From an uncultured Clostridia bacterium (GTDB lineage Bacteria > Bacillota > Clostridia > Christensenellales > Pumilibacteraceae): DNA of 42,791 nt. Shown here piece by piece: positions 41,317-42,791 of the stretch. The position numbers and the translations under genes were made by a program. Below the pieces are notes generated by a model. That model worked only from the letters and a program-made list of their open reading frames with translations. It did not search any database and was not told the origin of the DNA. Position 1 is the first letter of the stretch, and the number at the start of each line of letters is the position of its first letter. Location of the stretch: the NCBI GenBank assembly GCA_947384195.1, contig CANDGE010000005.1:1-42791 (forward strand), written 5' to 3'.

Positions 41317-41354
41317 AAAAGAAAAATCGGTAAAGCGTGTCAAGCTTTACCGAT
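41317..41354 (-). terminator. Terminator of the four-helix-bundle gene
   Basis: A perfect 11-bp stem, ATCGGTAAAGC (41326-41336) with GCTTTACCGAT (41344-41354); on the minus strand it is followed by TTTTCTTTT. Confidence 0.88.
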
Positions 41355-41357
41355 ATC

Positions 41358-41711
41358 TTATGCGAGTCGGGAATTGTTTTTCGCGGTGTTTATAGATGCG
41401 ATCAGCATTCGTTTTATTTCCGAGCATTCGCTCAATAATTGTTTTGCATCGCACAAATTACTTTCGATCATAAGTTCTATCCAATATTCGGTTTCGGAGC
41501 ATTCTTTTAATGCTATTTGCAATTTTGCTATGAAATCCGCTTTGCTATGCGCAAAAAATGCTTCACGTATGTTTGCTCCGATTGATGTGCCGCTACGCAA
41601 TAGCTGATTTGTTAAGACGCTTTCCTTGGTTTGTAATTTGATTATTTTACAAAGCTGTATGATGTCGAGCGCCAGTTGTTTCGATTTTGTCATCAAGGGA
41701 CTTTCTGTCAT
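41358..41711 (-). CDS. Four-helix-bundle protein (S23/IVP family)
   Basis: A 117-residue all-helical protein. The central RSGTSIGANIREAFFAHSKADFIAKL and the following ALKECSETEYWIELM are diagnostic of the 23S rRNA intervening-sequence protein (four helix bundle) family, named after Leptospira proteins encoded inside 23S rRNA genes; free-standing copies are common. The family is also related to Avd, the accessory protein of diversity-generating retroelements. The molecular role is poorly known. The ATG at 41711 is chosen because the promoter starts transcription about 22 nt upstream; an earlier in-frame ATG at 41768 lies in the promoter. Heptamer repeats lie on the far side of the promoter. 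Confidence 0.88.
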   Translation of the reverse strand: MTESPLMTKSKQLALDIIQLCKIIKLQTKESVLTNQLLRSGTSIGANIREAFFAHSKADFIAKLQIALKECSETEYWIELMIESNLCDAKQLLSECSEIKRMLIASINTAKNNSRLA

Positions 41712-41739
41712 TGTTTGCCGCCTTATATTGTTTAAATTT

Positions 41740-41768
41740 ATTGTACAGCATTTATTCGGAAATGTCAA
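41740..41768 (-). promoter_or_regulatory. Promoter of the four-helix-bundle gene
   Basis: Minus strand: TTGACA (41768-41763), 17-nt spacer, TACAAT (41745-41740). Confidence 0.85.
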
Positions 41769-41785
41769 GATTATATATTTATCTG

Positions 41786-41862
41786 TTCACTATTCACTGT
41801 TAGTTATTCACTCCGAAAATCGGCGACGAATAGCAGTGAAAAGTGAATAGTGAAAAGTGAAT
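41786..41862. repeat. Heptamer repeat array forming a long inverted repeat
   Basis: On the right, four tandem heptamers AGTGAAA/AGTGAAT (41835-41862). On the left, TTCACTATTCACT (41786-41798) is the exact reverse complement of 41842-41854, giving a 13-bp stem around a 43-nt loop. It lies between the four-helix-bundle promoter and the tRNA terminator. Confidence 0.75.
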
Positions 41863-41866
41863 AAGT

Positions 41867-41901
41867 AAAAATCGACAAACGCTTGCGCATTTGCCGATTT
41901 T

Positions 41902-41902
<1 letters not shown>
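41867..41902 (-). terminator. Terminator of the initiator tRNA gene
   Basis: AAAAATCG (41867-41874) pairs with CGATTTTT (41895-41902), extended by CAAA and TTTG across one mismatch. On the minus strand it ends in a T-run directly after the CCA end of the tRNA. Confidence 0.8.
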
Positions 41903-41979
<77 letters not shown>

Positions 41980-41995
41980 TCAAGTGAGTACGCCT

Positions 41996-42024
41996 ATTAT
42001 ACTACTTATATATTATGTTGTCAA
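41996..42024 (-). promoter_or_regulatory. Consensus promoter of the initiator tRNA
   Basis: Minus strand: TTGACA (42024-42019), 17-nt spacer, TATAAT (42001-41996). The start would be about 10 nt before the mature tRNA. Confidence 0.92.
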
Positions 42025-42078
42025 CCGTTTTTCGGTCGGCAAACGCTCGAATTTTGTCGATTTTGCCGATATAAACGG
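42025..42078. repeat. Hairpin-forming sequence between divergent promoters
   Basis: TCGGCAAA (42036-42043) pairs with TTTGCCGA (42062-42069), and CCGTTT (42025-42030) with AAACGG (42073-42078), a nested stem between the tRNA and secG promoters. Its role is unknown. Confidence 0.4.
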
Positions 42079-42119
42079 AAAAATCGGGCGGGCGACCGCA
42101 TAAAAGTGTGTTAAAACGC

Positions 42120-42148
42120 TTGCGGTGCGACGTTTTGTGTGTTATAAT
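42120..42148 (+). promoter_or_regulatory. Promoter of secG
   Basis: TTGCGG (42120-42125), 17-nt spacer, TATAAT (42143-42148). The leader is about 21 nt and contains AGAGG. Confidence 0.75.
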
Positions 42149-42175
42149 ATTAAGGCTTATTTGAAGAGGTTTATT

Positions 42176-42481
42176 ATGTCATACAGCTTTTTGTCTTTTA
42201 CGCCTCCGCAATGGATGGTCGATTCGTTCCCGTACGTGCGCATCGTAATGATGGTGCTCATGGTCGCTATTGCGTTGTTGCTCATTGCTTTTATAATGTT
42301 TCAGCCTTCGTCGTCGTCCGGTATGGGCGCGTTGACGGGAGCGCGCGATACTTTTTATTCCAAGGACAAGTCCAAATCGCTCGAATCGGTGATGAAACGC
42401 GTCACGGTTATTCTCGGGATAATAGAGGGCGTGCTTGCGATATTGTTCTTTGTGACTTTGATACTGTATCGCGGAAATTAA
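42176..42481 (+). CDS. secG: Preprotein translocase subunit SecG
   Basis: A 101-residue membrane protein, the small stimulating subunit of the SecYEG channel. Two helices (about residues 20-42 and 76-98) are separated by a cytoplasmic loop with SSSSGMGALTGARDTFYSKDK, matching the SecG signature (S-G-G-L...G/F...). The N-terminal extension of about 18 residues (FTPPQWMVDSFP) is longer than in many homologues. AGAGG lies about 8 nt before the ATG. The gene is monocistronic here: a terminator follows 10 nt after the stop, so the secG-rnr-smpB linkage known from other Firmicutes is absent. Confidence 0.9.
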   Translation: MSYSFLSFTPPQWMVDSFPYVRIVMMVLMVAIALLLIAFIMFQPSSSSGMGALTGARDTFYSKDKSKSLESVMKRVTVILGIIEGVLAILFFVTLILYRGN

Positions 42482-42490
42482 CGTAACTGC

Positions 42491-42516
42491 AAGGGCTGAG
42501 CGATCAGCCCTTTTTT
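42491..42516 (+). terminator. Terminator after secG
   Basis: A perfect 9-bp stem, AAGGGCTGA (42491-42499) with TCAGCCCTT (42504-42512), tetraloop, six T residues. Confidence 0.92.
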
Positions 42517-42529
42517 ATGCGTCGTCACT

Positions 42530-42584
42530 GCGGCGCCTTGCGTCACGCGCGATACGGCGAAACCGTCGACGCATATCCGACGCG
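42530..42584. repeat. 55-bp direct repeat, copy 1
   Basis: Identical to 42737-42791. It begins GCGGCGCCTTGCGTCACGCG and ends CATATCCGACGCG. The period is 207 bp. Shorter GCCTTGCGTCA and GTGCCTTG echoes lie between the copies. Confidence 0.9.
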
Positions 42585-42736
42585 ATATCGATCGAGCGTG
42601 CCTTGCGTCATTCGGGTGTCGAATCGAGATGTGTTGTACGGTCGTTACGTCGCTTGTCGATAGGACAAGGCTATTGCCTGCGCTCCGTGCCTTGGCAACG
42701 ACGGGATCGCCTGCGCAATACGTTCGAGTGCGTCTC
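42585..42736. other. Spacer of the 207-bp repeat unit, no gene supported
   Basis: About 150 GC-rich bases between the two 55-bp copies. A minus-strand open frame crosses the region, but it runs through the repeat and the secG terminator and has no ribosome binding site, so I do not call it. GTGCCTTGCGTCATTCGG near 42598 is a partial echo of the repeat. Confidence 0.5.
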
Positions 42737-42791
42737 GCGGCGCCTTGCGTCACGCGCGATACGGCGAAACCGTCGACGCATATCCGACGCG
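42737..42791. repeat. 55-bp direct repeat, copy 2, running to the window edge
   Basis: Exact copy of 42530-42584. It ends at the last base, so identity may continue beyond the window and the full unit could be a 207-bp tandem repeat. Confidence 0.9.

Noticed and set aside
41358..41768. Link of the four-helix-bundle protein to a diversity-generating retroelement (Avd-like role)
   Set aside because: No reverse transcriptase, template repeat or variable repeat is visible in the window; the sequence fits the plain S23/IVP family better.
42478..42753. A 91-codon minus-strand open frame at the right end
   Set aside because: It runs through both the secG terminator and the 55-bp repeat, and has no ribosome binding site; more likely noncoding repeat DNA.

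Overview
The window looks like a chromosomal piece of an uncultured, probably gut-associated member of the Clostridia (Firmicutes). Reasons: an ATP-type PEP carboxykinase, the neighbourhood veg - SPOCS/LysM (SipL-like) protein - ispE typical of sporulating Firmicutes, near-consensus sigma-A promoters, strong AGGAGG-type ribosome binding sites, and many BspA-type leucine-rich-repeat and InlB-type repeat surface proteins. A Christensenellales-like lineage is a guess, not shown by the sequence. I see no transposase, phage module or CRISPR array.

Layout. 1-3950: end of pckA, a YhhN membrane protein with malQ, and two unrelated zinc-ribbon proteins facing each other. 4247-7104: veg, SPOCS/LysM protein and ispE. 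7256-12944: three-gene operon with a GLUG lipoprotein, a 1175-residue surface protein with one membrane span and a coiled-coil cytoplasmic tail, and a 75-residue coiled-coil protein. 13357-20487: TetR regulator, compact HelD-like helicase, HtrA-like protease, small proteins, a manganese-type CDF transporter and mnmA. 20649-30167: surface-protein cluster made of shuffled InlB-type and BspA-type modules, ending in two paralogous sigma factors that bracket a BspA lipoprotein. 30373-33967: YugP-type zinc protease, an unknown protein, a double Myb/SANT-like protein, and an overlapping NUDIX-asparaginase pair. 34076-41008 (minus): one 2310-residue secreted or anchored protein built from about seven diverged repeats. 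41358-42791: a four-helix-bundle (S23/IVP family) gene beside heptamer repeats, an initiator tRNA gene, secG, and a 55-bp direct repeat running into the window edge.

Most unusual signals. (1) Five operon-leading genes have their ATG 6 to 7 nt after a consensus -10 box, so their mRNAs should be leaderless, although other genes here have strong Shine-Dalgarno sites. (2) mnmA seems to start at ACG. (3) The giant repeat protein and the sigma/BspA locus have no function I can name and are the best candidates for undescribed systems. (4) The initiator tRNA gene has one extra base in its T-stem.

The promoters are strikingly uniform: nearly every one is a TTGACA-like box, exactly 17 nt, then a TATAAT-like box. 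Most transcription units end at clear hairpin-plus-T-run terminators, so operon borders can be read with fair confidence. All functional calls come from reading motifs by eye; no database search was run.
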